Shown: one piece after another, positions 63,856 to 64,000 of the stretch | Layout: each line of letters begins with the position of its first letter | Numbering within the stretch: the stretch's first letter is position 1 | Assembly: GCF_000283155.1 (NCBI RefSeq) | Contig: NW_004454207.1 | Coordinates: forward strand, 15,453,305 to 15,517,304 | Length of the DNA stretch: 64,000 nucleotides | Direction of reading: 5' to 3' | Origin: Ceratotherium simum simum | Lineage: Eukaryota; Chordata; Mammalia; Perissodactyla; Rhinocerotidae | Program-made: the position numbers and the translations under genes | The notes under the pieces: model-generated | What the model was told of the DNA's origin: nothing | Database searches by the model: none | What the model saw: only the letters and a program-made list of their open reading frames with translations

Positions 63856-64000
63856 GAAGTATTTTTAAGTATTCAATTCAAAGGTGTAGAAAAGAATAAA
63901 AAAAGTCAAAAAACTCAAATTCTTCTCTACCGGTGCTACTTCTATCCGCTTGAATGGTCAAAATATTATAGGTATTTTTTGTTAGATTATCTTGTTATCA
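63856..64000. other. Unassigned sequence to window end
   Basis: No gene or repeat recognised. Confidence 0.4.

Overview
This is nuclear DNA from a placental mammal, almost certainly a perissodactyl (horse family most likely; rhinoceros or tapir not excluded). The decisive evidence is about sixteen copies of the tRNA-derived ERE SINE, which is diagnostic of that order. They sit in an AT-rich background of old LINE-1, L2, MIR, MaLR and other LTR, and Tigger/hAT fossils. There are no operons, CRISPR arrays or bacterial signals.

Only one protein-coding gene is supported. It is an intact, intronless, minus-strand reading frame at 2144-4495 encoding a 783-residue SMEK/falafel-family regulatory subunit of protein phosphatase 4, best matched to the X-linked retrogene PPP4R3C. 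A CpG-rich block (about 4496-4830) covers its 5' side, and about 1.3 kb of probable 3' UTR lies below 2143. The gene type and the LINE-rich, gene-poor setting fit an Xp21.3-like X-chromosome location, but that is inferred from family knowledge.

The remaining ~59 kb is a repeat-built gene desert. 5-28 kb holds MIR/L2 fossils, an internally deleted Tigger transposon (12386-13139), a SINE with a tRNA-like head and an RTE-like tail (about 17725-18113), an MLT1-type LTR and several EREs. 28.1-36.9 kb is mostly antisense LINE-1, arranged as diverged head-to-tail repeats of one 3' segment and interrupted by EREs, a solo LTR (34839-35530) and a 62-bp minisatellite. 37-47 kb has EREs and two MaLR LTRs. 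48.5-50.8 kb is a better-preserved antisense LINE-1. 52.7-54.3 kb is an ancient sense LINE-1 split by a solo LTR with a perfect 5-bp target duplication. 55-64 kb is mostly unassigned sequence, with a Z-DNA-prone tract, L2, EREs and, at 63553-63699, a tiny processed retrocopy nested inside an ERE.

No new multi-gene system is present. The items most worth a second look are the retained retrogene and its CpG-rich flank, three perfect 15-bp palindromes within 58 bp at 5335-5392, the tandem LINE-1 array, the nested retrocopy, and a SINE insertion only about 45 bp long that still has a perfect target duplication. All family names come from reading the sequence, without database searches.
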